Shown piece by piece: positions 26,252 to 34,911 of a stretch of 64,000 nucleotides of DNA. The DNA comes from Geothrix sp. SG200. Lineage in GTDB: Bacteria; Acidobacteriota; Holophagae; Holophagales; Holophagaceae. The notes beneath the pieces were generated by a model. That model was not told the origin of the DNA. It did not search any database and saw only the letters and a list, made by a program, of their open reading frames with translations. The stretch is from the NCBI RefSeq assembly GCF_022808935.1, contig NZ_JAKZFR010000002.1, positions 462,401-526,400 on the forward strand. Direction: 5' to 3'. The translations under genes and the position numbers were made by a program. Positions within the stretch are counted from its first letter, which is position 1. Each line of letters begins with the position of its first letter.

Positions 26252-27001
26252 ATGTCCAGCGCCCTCTCCCTTCTTCTCTCCGCTTTCGTGATGGCAGGTT
26301 TCAGCCCAGCCGCCACGGCGGCCAACCCGCCTCAGGCTACCTCGCCCGCGCCCCACCCCACGGGAGCCCAGATCCCCAAGGGCGAGGACCTGACAGGCAA
26401 GGTGCTCGAGCGCCTCGAGGCTTCGCCCTACTGCTACCTCCGTCTAAAGACGGCCAAGGGCGAGGTGTGGACCGCCGTCCCCGAGGCCAAGGCCGAGAAG
26501 GGCGCCAACGTCACGGTCGCCAATGCCGTGCTGATGACGAATTTCGAATCCAAGACCTTGAAGCGGACCTTTGCTGAGGTCTACTTCGGCACCCTGGCCA
26601 CCCCGGGCACGGCTCCGGCAACCGGGGCCAATCCCCACGGCCAGGCCGGACGCCCCGCCAAGCCCGTGAAGGTCGGGAAGGTGGCCAAAGCCGCCGGCGC
26701 AGACGCCCGCACTGTGGCCGAGATCTGGGCCCAGAAACAGAACCTGAAGGGGAAGGGCGTCACGCTGCGCGCCAAGGTCGTGAAATACACCAAGGGCATC
26801 ATGGGCAAGAACTGGCTGCATCTCCAGGACGGCAGCGGCGACCCGAAGAAGGGCACGAACGACCTCACCGCCACCAGCCAGGCCGAAGTGGCCGTGGGCG
26901 ATACCGTGACCATCCAAGGCGTGGTCCAGACCGACAAGGACTTCGGCGCCGGCTACACCTACGCGGTGATCATCGAGGATGCCAAGCTGACCGGAAAATA
27001 G
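26252..27001 (+). CDS. Exported NrfJ-like OB-fold protein
   Basis: The protein has 249 aa with a signal peptide (residues 1-24). There are two parts. Residues about 45-115 hold GKVLERLEASPYCYLRLKTA, GEVWTAVPEAK and FESKTLKRTFAEVYFGTL, a block I associate with exported NrfJ-type proteins near nitrite reductase and cytochromes. Residues about 150-249 are a nucleic-acid-type OB fold (GVTLRAKVVKYTKGIMGKNW, LHLQDGSGD, VGDTVTIQGVV). A Pro/Lys/Ala linker joins them. No catalytic residues are seen. The ribosome site AAGGAA precedes the ATG. Family assignment is from memory of motif shape. Confidence 0.7.
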   Translation: MSSALSLLLSAFVMAGFSPAATAANPPQATSPAPHPTGAQIPKGEDLTGKVLERLEASPYCYLRLKTAKGEVWTAVPEAKAEKGANVTVANAVLMTNFESKTLKRTFAEVYFGTLATPGTAPATGANPHGQAGRPAKPVKVGKVAKAAGADARTVAEIWAQKQNLKGKGVTLRAKVVKYTKGIMGKNWLHLQDGSGDPKKGTNDLTATSQAEVAVGDTVTIQGVVQTDKDFGAGYTYAVIIEDAKLTGK

Positions 27002-27027
27002 CCGCCAGCCCGTCGTTCACCTGGGGT

Positions 27028-27555
27028 TCACCTGGGCCGGATCGCCCCCTGCCCCGGCGGCAGGCCTGTGGCGAAGGCCTGGCCGCCGGCGCCCTGTTTC
27101 TCGAGCACGAGCGCCTGCAGGGTCCGGGCGGCCCTGCCGCGCAGGCGGATCATCCGCCCCTCGGCGCCCAGACGGAACTCGGCGGCGCTCATGAAGGCCC
27201 AGGAGGATCCGCTGGCTTCCTTCTCGAGCCGGATCTGACTCCAAGGGATGCTGGCCGGCCCCTGCCACCAGGCGGGCTGGAAAGGGAAGGGCTGTTTCAT
27301 GTGCAGGCAGCGACGGCCCACTTTCAGGGACATGGGCGAGTGGCCGCGCAGGGCGCCGAACTCCACCTGCTGCCAGCCGAGATTCTTCTCGATGGGGTCG
27401 GTGGGATCGGCGGGGAAGGCCGCATAGAGCGCGGGAATGCCCATGAGCCGGTTGGTGAGCCAGGAGCCCGCCAGGAAGACCACCGGGATCAGCAGCAGAA
27501 TTGCGGGCGGGGGCGGGGATCCGCCGCGTGACGCGAGCAGCGCGAGGACCATCAT
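27028..27555 (-). CDS. Membrane-anchored hypothetical protein downstream of mazG
   Basis: The protein has 175 aa. The start is the ATG that overlaps the mazG stop (ATGA) with GGAGG nine bases upstream; a longer frame upstream would overlap mazG heavily. One membrane helix lies at about residues 15-33 (AILLLIPVVFLAGSWL). The rest is soluble and beta-rich, with GWQQVEFGALRGHSPMSLKV and a Trp-rich AWWQGPASIPWSQI. The last part resembles a PH-like domain used in small anchored bacterial proteins. No family was recognised. Coupling to mazG may be only operon convenience. Confidence 0.65.
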   Translation of the reverse strand: MMVLALLASRGGSPPPPAILLLIPVVFLAGSWLTNRLMGIPALYAAFPADPTDPIEKNLGWQQVEFGALRGHSPMSLKVGRRCLHMKQPFPFQPAWWQGPASIPWSQIRLEKEASGSSWAFMSAAEFRLGAEGRMIRLRGRAARTLQALVLEKQGAGGQAFATGLPPGQGAIRPR

Positions 27556-28340
27556 GGCTTCTGCCTCCGCTTCGCGGCCTGCCAGGCGGCTTCCATCTCG
27601 TCGAGGGTGCGTCGGTCCCATCCGCCCGCGGCCCGGGCATCATCCTCCACGGACGTGAACCGGCCCTTGAACCGCGTCATCTGGCGGCGCAGGGCCCGGT
27701 CCGGGTCCACCCCCTTCTTCCGTGCCCACTGCATGAGGCTGAACAGCACGTCGCCGAACTCCTCTTCCACGCGCACAGGGTCGGACTCGGCTTGGAGCTC
27801 CGCCACCTCCTCCTTCACCTTGTCGAGGACGCCCTCCAGATCGGGCCACTCGAAGCCCACCTTCGCGCAGCGGCGGCCGATCTCCAGGGCCTCCTCCATG
27901 GGCGACAGCGAGGCCGGGATGCCCTCGAGCAGGCGCGGATCCCGGCCGTGGAGCCCCTTCTCCTCACGCTTGATGGCGGCCCAGTTGGTGAGCACCTCGT
28001 CCGCGCCCTCCACCTCGACCTCCGCGAACACGTGCGGATGCCGGCGCACGAGCTTCTCCACCACCGTCCGCTCCACGTCATGGAGATCCCAGGCGCCCCG
28101 GTCCGCCGCCAGCTGGGCGTGGAAGGCGATCTGCAGCCAGAGGTCGCCCAACTCTTCGCAGAGGTGCGCTTCCGTGACGGGATCGCCGGGTGTGTGCGCC
28201 GCCAGGGCGTCCAGCACCTCCGCCGCCTCCTCGCGAAGGTAGCGGGCCAGCGACACGTGGGTCTGCTTCAGATCCCAGGGGCAGCCCGTCTCCGGCTTGC
28301 GGAGGGCGGCCATGACAGCGCGGAGGGTCGTGGGTTCCAT
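27552..28340 (-). CDS. mazG: Nucleoside triphosphate pyrophosphohydrolase MazG
   Basis: The protein has 262 aa, the usual length for the two-domain enzyme. The N-terminal MazG domain has CPWDLKQTHVSLARYLREEA and the ExxE...ExxD metal site in EEAAEVLDAL and CEELGDLWLQI. A second copy in the C-terminal half shows VKEEVAELQAE and EEEFGDVLFSLMQW. The enzyme hydrolyses canonical and damaged NTPs to NMP and PPi and can lower ppGpp. It lies after the YkuD-Mur ligase gene on the same strand, 27 bp away, and overlaps the next gene by 4 bp. Confidence 0.95.
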   Translation of the reverse strand: MEPTTLRAVMAALRKPETGCPWDLKQTHVSLARYLREEAAEVLDALAAHTPGDPVTEAHLCEELGDLWLQIAFHAQLAADRGAWDLHDVERTVVEKLVRRHPHVFAEVEVEGADEVLTNWAAIKREEKGLHGRDPRLLEGIPASLSPMEEALEIGRRCAKVGFEWPDLEGVLDKVKEEVAELQAESDPVRVEEEFGDVLFSLMQWARKKGVDPDRALRRQMTRFKGRFTSVEDDARAAGGWDRRTLDEMEAAWQAAKRRQKP

Positions 28341-28366
28341 GCCCCAGGGTACCCGGAGCGCCCGGT

Positions 28367-30301
28367 TCAGAGGGCGACGAGGATGGCCTTGGCCAGGTCC
28401 GTGAGCGAGGGATCCCGCGCCCCCATCACGAGGATGAGGTCACCCGCCTTCGCTTCGCCAGTCAGACGATCCACGAGCCATTCCCGCGAAGGTGCGGCTT
28501 CGGCGGCGGTACCTTTCGTGGCGATCTCGGCCACCACCTCGGCGCTGGTGATGTCCCGGGCAGCCGTCCCGCCCGCGTAGAACACGTCCAGGAACCAGAG
28601 GCGGTCCTGCGGCCCGAGCTCCGCGGCGAAGGCGTCCACGAACTCCGCCCGCAGGAACTTCAGGGGCCCGAAGCCGTGGGGCTGGAACACCGCCAGCACC
28701 CGTCCGCCAGAGGCCGCCGTGCGCAGGTGGGCAGCCCGGAGGGAGGCCGCCACCTTGGCGGGATTATGCGCAAAGTCGTCCACCACCGTCACGCCGCGGC
28801 ATTCGCCCAGCACCTGGAAGCGCCGGGCCACGCCCTGGAAGACAGCCAGCGGCCCCGCCATGGCTTCAAGCGGCACGCCCACCGCCTGGCAAGCCGCCAT
28901 GGCCGCCAAGGCATTCTCGACATTGTGGAGGCCTGGCACGGGCAGCCTGAAATCCTTTCCCCCTGCGCGGAAGGCGGTGCTTTCCGCGCCAAGCACCAGG
29001 CCCTCGGCCCGCAATCCGGCCCCATCCGCAAACCCGAAGGTGGTGGCGCCCATGGCGAACTCGCGCAGATTCTCCGCCTCGCCCACCACGGCGGCCTCCC
29101 GCACCTGGGCGCGGAAGGCGCGGAACATCTCCGCCACCACGGCCATGTCCTTGTGGTCTTTCTGGAGGTTGAGGATCACGCCCACGGCGGCGTGGTAGCG
29201 CACCACGGACCCGTCGCTCTCGTCGGCCTCGATGACCAGCAGGTCCGACGCACCGGCCCAGGCATTGCCCCAGCGTCCCTCCCGCTGGAGGGCCACCAGC
29301 TCGCCGCCGGTGATGACGGAGGGGTCGCGCCCCGCGCCCCGCAGGATCTCGAAAACCATGGCCGTGGTGGTGGACTTGCCGCTGGTGCCCGTCACCGCCA
29401 CCGTCCGGTACTTCGCCACCACATGCGCCAGCAGCTCCGAGCGATGCAGCACGGGTACCCCCAGGCGCCGGGCCGCGGCCACGTCCGGCACCTCGTCCTC
29501 CACGGCGGTGGACACCACCAGGGCCGCGCAGTCGCCGGTCAGGCCCGAGCCGTCCTGGGGATGGATCGCCACGCCCAGGTCCTCCAGCTGCGCCCGGGCA
29601 TCGGGCCGTTGGCCCCGGTCGAAGCTGCGGTCGCTGCCGCTGGCCCGGCCGCCCTTCATGCACGCGAACTGGGCCAGGGCGCTCATGCCGCTGCCCGCCA
29701 CGCCCGCGAAGTGGAGCCGTCCCAGGCCGAAGCCGTCACCGGGCAGGTCCTCGGCGATGAGCAGGAGATCCCCCTCGGCCATGCGGTCGAAGAGCGCCAC
29801 CACGTCGGTGTTGGACAGGCGCACGCAGCCATGGGACACCGGCGTGCCCAGCTCGTGCTCCTGGTTGGTGCCGTGGAGGTAGATCCAGCGCAGCCGGGAG
29901 TCCCGCCCCGGCCCGCGGTTCCAGCCCTCCTCCAGGCCCTCGAGGGTGAGCACGCGGGTGAGGATGAGGTCCTCGTCGCGCGGCTCGCCGCGCCACACCT
30001 CGCCGGTGGGCTGCTGGGCCCTGAACACCGCGCCGGGCTCGGCCTCCTCGCCGATGCGCGCGAGGATGCGGTGCCAGCCCGTGGGCGTGCGGTACGAGTT
30101 CTCTTCGCAACCCAGGCCGTTCTTCGCCGTGGAGACCACCGCCTCGAAGACCAGCCGTCCGTCCTCCAGCAGGCCCAGGCGCTGGCGGGCCGCGTCCACC
30201 ACCGCCACGCGCGCGCGGGGATCCCAGGCGGGCGCCCCCGGCCGGGCGAGGTTCGCCAGCAGGAGGGCGCGGTAGCGGGCGGCCAGGACCGGATCGATCA
30301 C
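28367..30301 (-). CDS. Fusion of YkuD L,D-transpeptidase-type domain and Mur ligase (MurC/Mpl-like)
   Basis: The protein has 644 aa from a GTG overlapping the aconitase stop (GTGA). Residues about 30-185 are a YkuD domain with the full active site: His143 in YLHGTN and SHGCVRLSN with catalytic Cys159. Residues about 195-644 are a Mur ligase: LHFAGVAGSGMSALA, P-loop GTSGKSTTT (305-313), EADESDGS, RRFQVLGE and VVDDFAHNP, closest in feel to MurC/Mpl. There is no signal peptide, so the YkuD part should be cytoplasmic. Cytoplasmic YkuD enzymes are known as L,D-carboxypeptidases that trim recycled tetrapeptide to tripeptide, the substrate Mpl joins to UDP-MurNAc. A bifunctional peptidoglycan-recycling enzyme is therefore plausible (inference). 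Confidence 0.85.
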   Translation of the reverse strand: MIDPVLAARYRALLLANLARPGAPAWDPRARVAVVDAARQRLGLLEDGRLVFEAVVSTAKNGLGCEENSYRTPTGWHRILARIGEEAEPGAVFRAQQPTGEVWRGEPRDEDLILTRVLTLEGLEEGWNRGPGRDSRLRWIYLHGTNQEHELGTPVSHGCVRLSNTDVVALFDRMAEGDLLLIAEDLPGDGFGLGRLHFAGVAGSGMSALAQFACMKGGRASGSDRSFDRGQRPDARAQLEDLGVAIHPQDGSGLTGDCAALVVSTAVEDEVPDVAAARRLGVPVLHRSELLAHVVAKYRTVAVTGTSGKSTTTAMVFEILRGAGRDPSVITGGELVALQREGRWGNAWAGASDLLVIEADESDGSVVRYHAAVGVILNLQKDHKDMAVVAEMFRAFRAQVREAAVVGEAENLREFAMGATTFGFADGAGLRAEGLVLGAESTAFRAGGKDFRLPVPGLHNVENALAAMAACQAVGVPLEAMAGPLAVFQGVARRFQVLGECRGVTVVDDFAHNPAKVAASLRAAHLRTAASGGRVLAVFQPHGFGPLKFLRAEFVDAFAAELGPQDRLWFLDVFYAGGTAARDITSAEVVAEIATKGTAAEAAPSREWLVDRLTGEAKAGDLILVMGARDPSLTDLAKAILVAL

Positions 30302-32250
30302 GCCTCCACCCCCGCGATGCGCCCCGCCAGGGCGCTGGCGGCGACGGTGGCGGGGCTGGCCAGCCACATCTGGCCCGGCCCGCTGCGGCCGGGGAAGTTG
30401 CGGTTAATGGCGCTGATGGTCACCTCGTCGGGTCGCGTGGAGACGCCGGGCCCGGCGTTGATGCAGGCGCCGCAGGAGCTGCCCAGCACCACGGCCCCCA
30501 CGGCCTCGAAGGCCGCGATCCAGCCCTGCGCCTCGGCGTGGCGGCGCACGTCCTCGCTGCCGCACTGCACGAAGAACCGCACGCCCTCGGGGATACGCCG
30601 TCCCTCCGCCGCCGCAGCCCTCACCACCTCGTAGGCCCGGCGCAGGTCCTCGCGCTTGCCGCCGGTGCAGCTGCCCAGGTAGGCGATGTGGATGGGCACC
30701 GTCTCGCCCAGGCCCGACAGGGCCAGGCCGTTCCCCGGATCGCCGGGGCGGGCCAGCATGGGCCCCAGGGCCGCGCAGTCCACGTCGAGGGTCTTGGCGT
30801 ACTCGGCGTCCTCGTCGCCGCGCATCCAGGGCTCCAGCGTGATTTCCGCGCCCCGGCGCTCCTTCACGAAGCGCACGGTCTCGGCATCCGGCGCGATGAG
30901 GCCCGTGAAGCCGCCGATCTCCGCCGCCATGTTGGTGAGCGTGGCCCGCTCGTCCGTGTCCAGGTCGCGCAGGGCCTCGCCCTGGTACTCGACCACGTGG
31001 CCGATGGCGCCGCCCTCGCGGATGAGGGGCTGGGCCAGCAGGTGCAGCACCAGGTCCTTGGCGGACACGCCGGGGCGCAGGCGCCCATTCAGGCGCACCC
31101 GCAGCGTGGGGGGCACGGTGACGCGCGCGTCGCCCGTCACCCAGGCGCAGGCGATGTCCGTGGTGCCGACGCCGAAGGCCAGACAGCCCAGCGCGCCGGC
31201 GTGGGGCGTGTGCGAGTCCGTGCCCACCACCACCTGGCCCGGCAGGGCGTAGCGCTCCGCCATGATGGCGTGGCAGATGCCCTCGCTGCCCGATCCGTCG
31301 GGCAGCTCGCCGTGGAGCCGGATGCCGTGCTTCGCGCAGAAGGCCTCCTGGGCGGGCTTCAGGCCCTCGGCCACCGCCAGTAGGCCCATGGCCCGGTGCT
31401 CAGCCTTCATGCTGTGGCGCAGGAAGGTGAGGTGGTCGCGGAAGGCCAGGATGGAGGACGGATCGCGCAGCTGGACGTCCGGCCCCAGCGCCTTCTCCAG
31501 GAAGCTGGCGGCCATGGGCGTCACGTACTCGTGGCTGAAGCGCCAGTCGGCCTGCACGAAGAGGCCGTCACCGGGCTTCACGACCCGCAGGCCCACCTGC
31601 CCGGCCGCGGCGTCCACCACCGTGTGGCGCGCCAGCAGCTTCTCGGCGTAGGTCATGGGACGCGGCTTGTGGGCGGGCAGCGGCGGTGCCACCTCGCCCG
31701 CTAGGCGCGCAGCGTTGTAGGCAAAGAGACCCCCGCGCCGCACGATCTCCGCCGTGACGGGATCCAGGCCCTCGGTGAATTCGGCCAGGGGGATGCCCTC
31801 GCCGCGCCGCAGCCGGGCGATCAGGCCGAAGTCCGTGCTGGTGAGCAGGCCCAGGTTCTGGCAGTTCTGCCGGTAGATGCGCTCGAAGCTCTCCGCGATC
31901 ACCAGCCGGAGGCCCGCGCACCACTCGGCATAGGGGCTGGCCTCGCGGCTGCTGCCCTTGCCGCGGCGTTTCCCCGCCACGCTCACCGCGAAGCCGCCGG
32001 CCTTCACGGCACCTTCCTTCACCGGGAAGCGATCCCCGCACTTCAGGCCCAGGTAGGGGAAGTCACCCAGCTTCTCGTCGTAGTGGTAGCAGATGAAGGC
32101 CGGCGTGATCTCGTCGGTGCTGATCTGGTCGCGCAGGGGACCGATTGCCGAGGGATCCAGGTCATCGCCCGCGAGTTGGCGATGGATCGGTTCCGGATCC
32201 TCCGTGAGGAACAGGATTCGGCCATCGAAGAAGATCGAGTCGGGCAACAT
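30298..32250 (-). CDS. Aconitase-family hydratase with small (swivel) domain first
   Basis: The protein has 650 aa. The usual order is reversed. The LeuD-like swivel comes first (QISTDEITP, AGKRRGKGSSREASPYAEWC, about residues 45-120). The large catalytic part follows (about 210-650) with GTDSHTPHAGALGCLAFG and the three cluster cysteines in YLGSCTGGKREDL and GSSCGACIN. Aconitase-family enzymes isomerise citrate, isopropylmalate, homocitrate or related hydroxy-acids with a 4Fe-4S cluster. The exact substrate is unclear. The ATG at 32250 is used; an in-frame TTG at 32268 is possible, and neither has an ideal ribosome site. It is coupled to the YkuD-Mur ligase gene, with no obvious metabolic link. 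Confidence 0.85.
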   Translation of the reverse strand: MLPDSIFFDGRILFLTEDPEPIHRQLAGDDLDPSAIGPLRDQISTDEITPAFICYHYDEKLGDFPYLGLKCGDRFPVKEGAVKAGGFAVSVAGKRRGKGSSREASPYAEWCAGLRLVIAESFERIYRQNCQNLGLLTSTDFGLIARLRRGEGIPLAEFTEGLDPVTAEIVRRGGLFAYNAARLAGEVAPPLPAHKPRPMTYAEKLLARHTVVDAAAGQVGLRVVKPGDGLFVQADWRFSHEYVTPMAASFLEKALGPDVQLRDPSSILAFRDHLTFLRHSMKAEHRAMGLLAVAEGLKPAQEAFCAKHGIRLHGELPDGSGSEGICHAIMAERYALPGQVVVGTDSHTPHAGALGCLAFGVGTTDIACAWVTGDARVTVPPTLRVRLNGRLRPGVSAKDLVLHLLAQPLIREGGAIGHVVEYQGEALRDLDTDERATLTNMAAEIGGFTGLIAPDAETVRFVKERRGAEITLEPWMRGDEDAEYAKTLDVDCAALGPMLARPGDPGNGLALSGLGETVPIHIAYLGSCTGGKREDLRRAYEVVRAAAAEGRRIPEGVRFFVQCGSEDVRRHAEAQGWIAAFEAVGAVVLGSSCGACINAGPGVSTRPDEVTISAINRNFPGRSGPGQMWLASPATVAASALAGRIAGVEA

Positions 32251-32321
32251 CCTTCCAGAGTACGGCAAGGGCAGGCACTCGGGTTTTGAGAGAAGAATGA
32301 CCCCCAGCCTGGGCCCATCGC

Positions 32322-32349
32322 TTGATCAGACGCCAGGGGCTTCTATATT
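32322..32349 (+). promoter_or_regulatory. Candidate sigma-70-type promoter
   Basis: TTGATC (32322-32327), a 16-bp spacer and TATATT (32344-32349) stand 33 bp upstream of the ATG at 32383. AAAAGGAG gives a good ribosome site. Confidence 0.5.
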
Positions 32350-32382
32350 GAGCCAAGCCAAAAGGCTTAAAAGGAGCTGCGC

Positions 32383-32652
32383 ATGAACAAGGTGGGCATG
32401 TTTGCCCTAACGATGATCTTGGCCGGATCGACGGCCCTTTCCGCCCAGAGCAAGGAGGACAAGAGCCGGGCGAAAGCCAAGGATACGGTGGACAGGGTCC
32501 GGCAAGCCGATCCGCCCCAGGCGAAGGAACGCAAGAAGGACGACACGGCGGAAAAGCGTTCCAAGGAGGCCAATGCCCAGGAGCAGGCCCACCAGAAGGA
32601 AGTCGCCAAGAAATACCCCGCGAAAGGCAAGGACGTACCCTCACCCAAGTAG
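32383..32652 (+). CDS. Small exported Lys-rich protein, unknown function
   Basis: The protein has 89 aa. The signal peptide is MNKVGMFALTMILAGSTALSA; the mature part is about 68 residues of Lys, Asp, Glu, Ala and Gln with almost no hydrophobic residues, so it is probably disordered or helical. A clear promoter, ribosome site and terminator argue that it is a real, well-expressed single gene. No family recognised. It may be a periplasmic stress or envelope filler protein, but the sequence gives no proof. Confidence 0.75.
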   Translation: MNKVGMFALTMILAGSTALSAQSKEDKSRAKAKDTVDRVRQADPPQAKERKKDDTAEKRSKEANAQEQAHQKEVAKKYPAKGKDVPSPK

Positions 32653-32682
32653 CATTGCATCCAAGCTCGATCTACGGATTCA

Positions 32683-32716
32683 CGCAGGAAGGCCCCCAAC
32701 CGGGGGCCTTCCTGCG
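32683..32716. terminator. Bidirectional hairpin terminator
   Basis: A perfect 15-bp GC-rich stem (32683-32697 with 32702-32716) with a 4-base loop, between convergent genes. There is no long T-run, so its efficiency is uncertain. Confidence 0.8.
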
Positions 32717-32733
32717 AATGACGGAGATTCCGC

Positions 32734-33081
32734 TCAGTCCTTCTCTTCCTCGGCCTTGAGCTTGGCTTCCTGCTCGTCGAGGTGCTTCATGAGGCGCTCG
32801 GCCAGCTCCTCGTCCTCGAGGGGCGTGAACATGTCGTCCTTCACCTCGAAGATCTCCAGGCTCAGGCCCTCTTCGGGGTCCGCGGTGCCGTCCTCCTGGG
32901 CCTGCAGCTCGGCCAGGGGGGCCAGAATGGCGAAGTCGCGGCCTTCGAACTCGAGCTCTTCCAGAATCGCGAACTCTTCCTTCTCGCCATTCTCGTCTTC
33001 GAGTTCAACGACTTCGATCTCGAAGGAATCGTCGTGATCGTGATTGCAGTCCGGTCCGTGCTCGTGACCTTCGTGAGCCAT
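32734..33081 (-). CDS. DUF1292-type acidic protein with His-rich N-terminus
   Basis: The protein has 115 aa. The start at MAHEGHEHGP is fixed by AAGGAGG five bases upstream. Residues 2-18 hold six His and one Cys (HEGHEHGPDCNHDHDD), a likely metal-binding tail. The body (FEIEVVELEDENGEKEEFAI, FAILAPL) follows the DUF1292/YrzB pattern, a small acidic beta-rich family of unknown role. The protein is strongly acidic and ends in a helical Lys/Glu tail. It is a single gene facing a terminator. Confidence 0.75.
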   Translation of the reverse strand: MAHEGHEHGPDCNHDHDDSFEIEVVELEDENGEKEEFAILEELEFEGRDFAILAPLAELQAQEDGTADPEEGLSLEIFEVKDDMFTPLEDEELAERLMKHLDEQEAKLKAEEEKD

Positions 33082-33171
33082 GGGCTCCTCCTTGCGCAAG
33101 TGACCAGAATACGGTCGGAGGCCTTTCGGGCCAAGGAAATAAGCTGAGCGGGACCGGCCGCGGCGAAATCC

Positions 33172-33205
33172 GAAAAAGAATCGGCCCCCCGAAGGAGGCC
33201 GATTC
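33172..33205 (-). terminator. Intrinsic terminator of the cold-shock gene
   Basis: A 9-bp stem, GAATCGGCC (33178-33186) with 33197-33205, followed on the minus strand by a T-rich run. Confidence 0.85.
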
Positions 33206-33221
33206 CGTGTGAACGGTACGG

Positions 33222-33425
33222 TTAGATCTTGGTGACGTTGGTGGCCTGGGGGCCCTTCTGGCCCTGACCCACGTTGAAGCTCACGCGCTGATTCTCGTCC
33301 AGGGTGCGGAAACCCGTGGTCTCGATGGCGGAGTGATGAACGAACAGATCCGCACCACCGTCATCGGGGGTGATGAATCCGAAACCCTTTTCGGCGTTGA
33401 ACCACTTCACGGTTCCCTGAGCCAT
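33222..33425 (-). CDS. Cold-shock protein (CspA family)
   Basis: The protein has 67 aa. It starts at [18 protein letters not shown], the standard CspA opening; an upstream in-frame ATG would add 27 residues unlike any Csp. RNP1 (KGFGFI) and RNP2 (DLFVHHSAI) are intact. It binds single-stranded RNA/DNA as an RNA chaperone. A leader of over 100 bases that is AT-richer than the surroundings precedes it, as is usual for thermo-regulated csp mRNAs, and a terminator follows. Whether this copy is cold-induced or constitutive cannot be read. Confidence 0.96.
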   Translation of the reverse strand: MAQGTVKWFNAEKGFGFITPDDGGADLFVHHSAIETTGFRTLDENQRVSFNVGQGQKGPQATNVTKI

Positions 33426-33607
33426 GTAACTACCTGCTTTCTTCGTCCTGGATGTAGATGCATTGTTCCTTCCAGGCGAGGCAGCAACGCTTTTTGATAC
33501 CCGCACGACCGGCGGGCGATTTCCAGTCTAAGGCCATTCCGCATCCAATTTTCAAAAAATCGACGAATTTATTTGCGGGCGCATCTTAGGGGTCGCGGCA
33601 AAACCCC

Positions 33608-34390
33608 CTAGAGGTAGCTCCGCGCCCCCATGAAGGCGCGCTGGTAGTAGCGGTCCGAGAGCCGGTCCCGGCGGATGCCCTGCCCCGGCCGCGGCGCGTG
33701 GATGAAGGCCCCATCCCCCAGGTACAGCGCCACATGGCTCACCCGGCCACCCCCGTTCGTCGCGAAGAAGAGCAGGTCCCCCGCCCGGGCGTCATCCAGG
33801 TCCACAGCCCTGCCCACCTCGAACTGGGCCTGGGAGGAGCGCGGCAGCTTCAATCCGTTCAGCCGGTACACGGCGCCCGTGAGGCCGCTGCAGTCGAAGC
33901 CCTTCTCCGTGGTGCCCCCGAACAGGTAGGGCACGCCCAGGTAGCCCGTGGCGGTCTCCACCAGGCTGGCCCGCAGGCCCTTCTCGTCCTCGGGGTGGAC
34001 CTGGAAACGCCCGCCGGCCCCCGGGGCCGATCCGTTCGGAGCCACCACCCAGAATGTCTCGATCACCCCGGCGGCCTTCAGGGCCTCGCCGCGGGCCCGG
34101 GCCTTCTCCTTGGTGGCGAAGTCTCCGAACCGCACCCGGTAGAGGCCGTCCTCCGAGCCGTAATAGGCCGCCTCCAGACCCTGCACCTGCAGCGCCTGGG
34201 CGAAGCGCGCCGCGTTCTCCACCTTGGCGAAGGCTCCGGCCTGCAGGGTGTAGCCCAGCCGGGGAATGACCCGCGCCCCGACCAGGCTGGAGGGGGGCCG
34301 CTCCACGGTTCGGCGCGGCGCACGCGTGCAGGCCGCCAGCGCCAGCAGGGCCGCCGCCACGGATGCGCCCCTCCTGTGCCTGCTGAGCAT
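33608..34390 (-). CDS. Lipoprotein with SPOR and NlpC/P60 domains (peptidoglycan endopeptidase)
   Basis: The protein has 260 aa. The signal ends in a lipobox (ALLALAAC). A SPOR domain lies at about residues 45-118 (YTLQAGAFAKVENA, GLYRVRFGDF), which binds denuded glycan at division sites. An NlpC/P60 domain spans about 145-260 with catalytic Cys in FDCSG, His in HVALYLGDG and a third polar residue (His) in FIHAPRPG. It should cut peptide stems in the cell wall from the periplasmic side. It is a single gene ending 16 bp after an AT-rich spacer. Confidence 0.93.
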   Translation of the reverse strand: MLSRHRRGASVAAALLALAACTRAPRRTVERPPSSLVGARVIPRLGYTLQAGAFAKVENAARFAQALQVQGLEAAYYGSEDGLYRVRFGDFATKEKARARGEALKAAGVIETFWVVAPNGSAPGAGGRFQVHPEDEKGLRASLVETATGYLGVPYLFGGTTEKGFDCSGLTGAVYRLNGLKLPRSSQAQFEVGRAVDLDDARAGDLLFFATNGGGRVSHVALYLGDGAFIHAPRPGQGIRRDRLSDRYYQRAFMGARSYL

Positions 34391-34432
34391 GGGACCCCGC
34401 CTGAAGGATGCAGGGATCCTAGCAGGTGCCCG

Positions 34433-34732
34433 TCAGGCGATGAACTTCAGACCGACCCGGATCCCATGCCGCGTGGGCTGGATCCACTTCACCTCGGAGA
34501 GAACCGACCGGGCGGCGTCCTCCACGCCGGTGGGCACGTGGACAGTCAGCACCTCGCCCCGGTGCAGGAGGCAGTTGGTGAGCAGGCTCACGCCCGCGTC
34601 GCTGATGTCGCGGCCAATGCCCGTGGCTCGGATCTCCGCCGGCGGCCCGAGCACCGTGTCCACGCATTCGAATTCCACGATCTGGTTCAGGATCGCCCGG
34701 GGGCAGGACCGCTTTTCCATGGGGTGGCTCAT
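34433..34732 (-). CDS. PilZ-domain protein
   Basis: The protein has 99 aa and is a stand-alone PilZ domain. The c-di-GMP signature is present as RSCPR near the N-terminus and DISDAGVSLL in the middle (the D/NxSxxG motif). Short PilZ proteins act as second-messenger adaptors for motility, pili or polysaccharide. There is no operon partner; the neighbours are an endopeptidase gene and an exported metal-site protein. Confidence 0.87.
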   Translation of the reverse strand: MSHPMEKRSCPRAILNQIVEFECVDTVLGPPAEIRATGIGRDISDAGVSLLTNCLLHRGEVLTVHVPTGVEDAARSVLSEVKWIQPTRHGIRVGLKFIA

Positions 34733-34911
34733 GGGGATTCACGATAGGGAGAATTTCCAGTCTAGACAATATGAATCCTGCTGCTTTTTCCCTTTTGGCT
34801 CGAGACCCCACAGGCCCCTCTCGATGGCCGTCATCCGTCCCTAGGGTCTGGCGCCGGGCGCGAATCGACCGAAATTGAGTCTCGCAATTCGCCTTCCGGA
34901 GGAGGTGCCCG

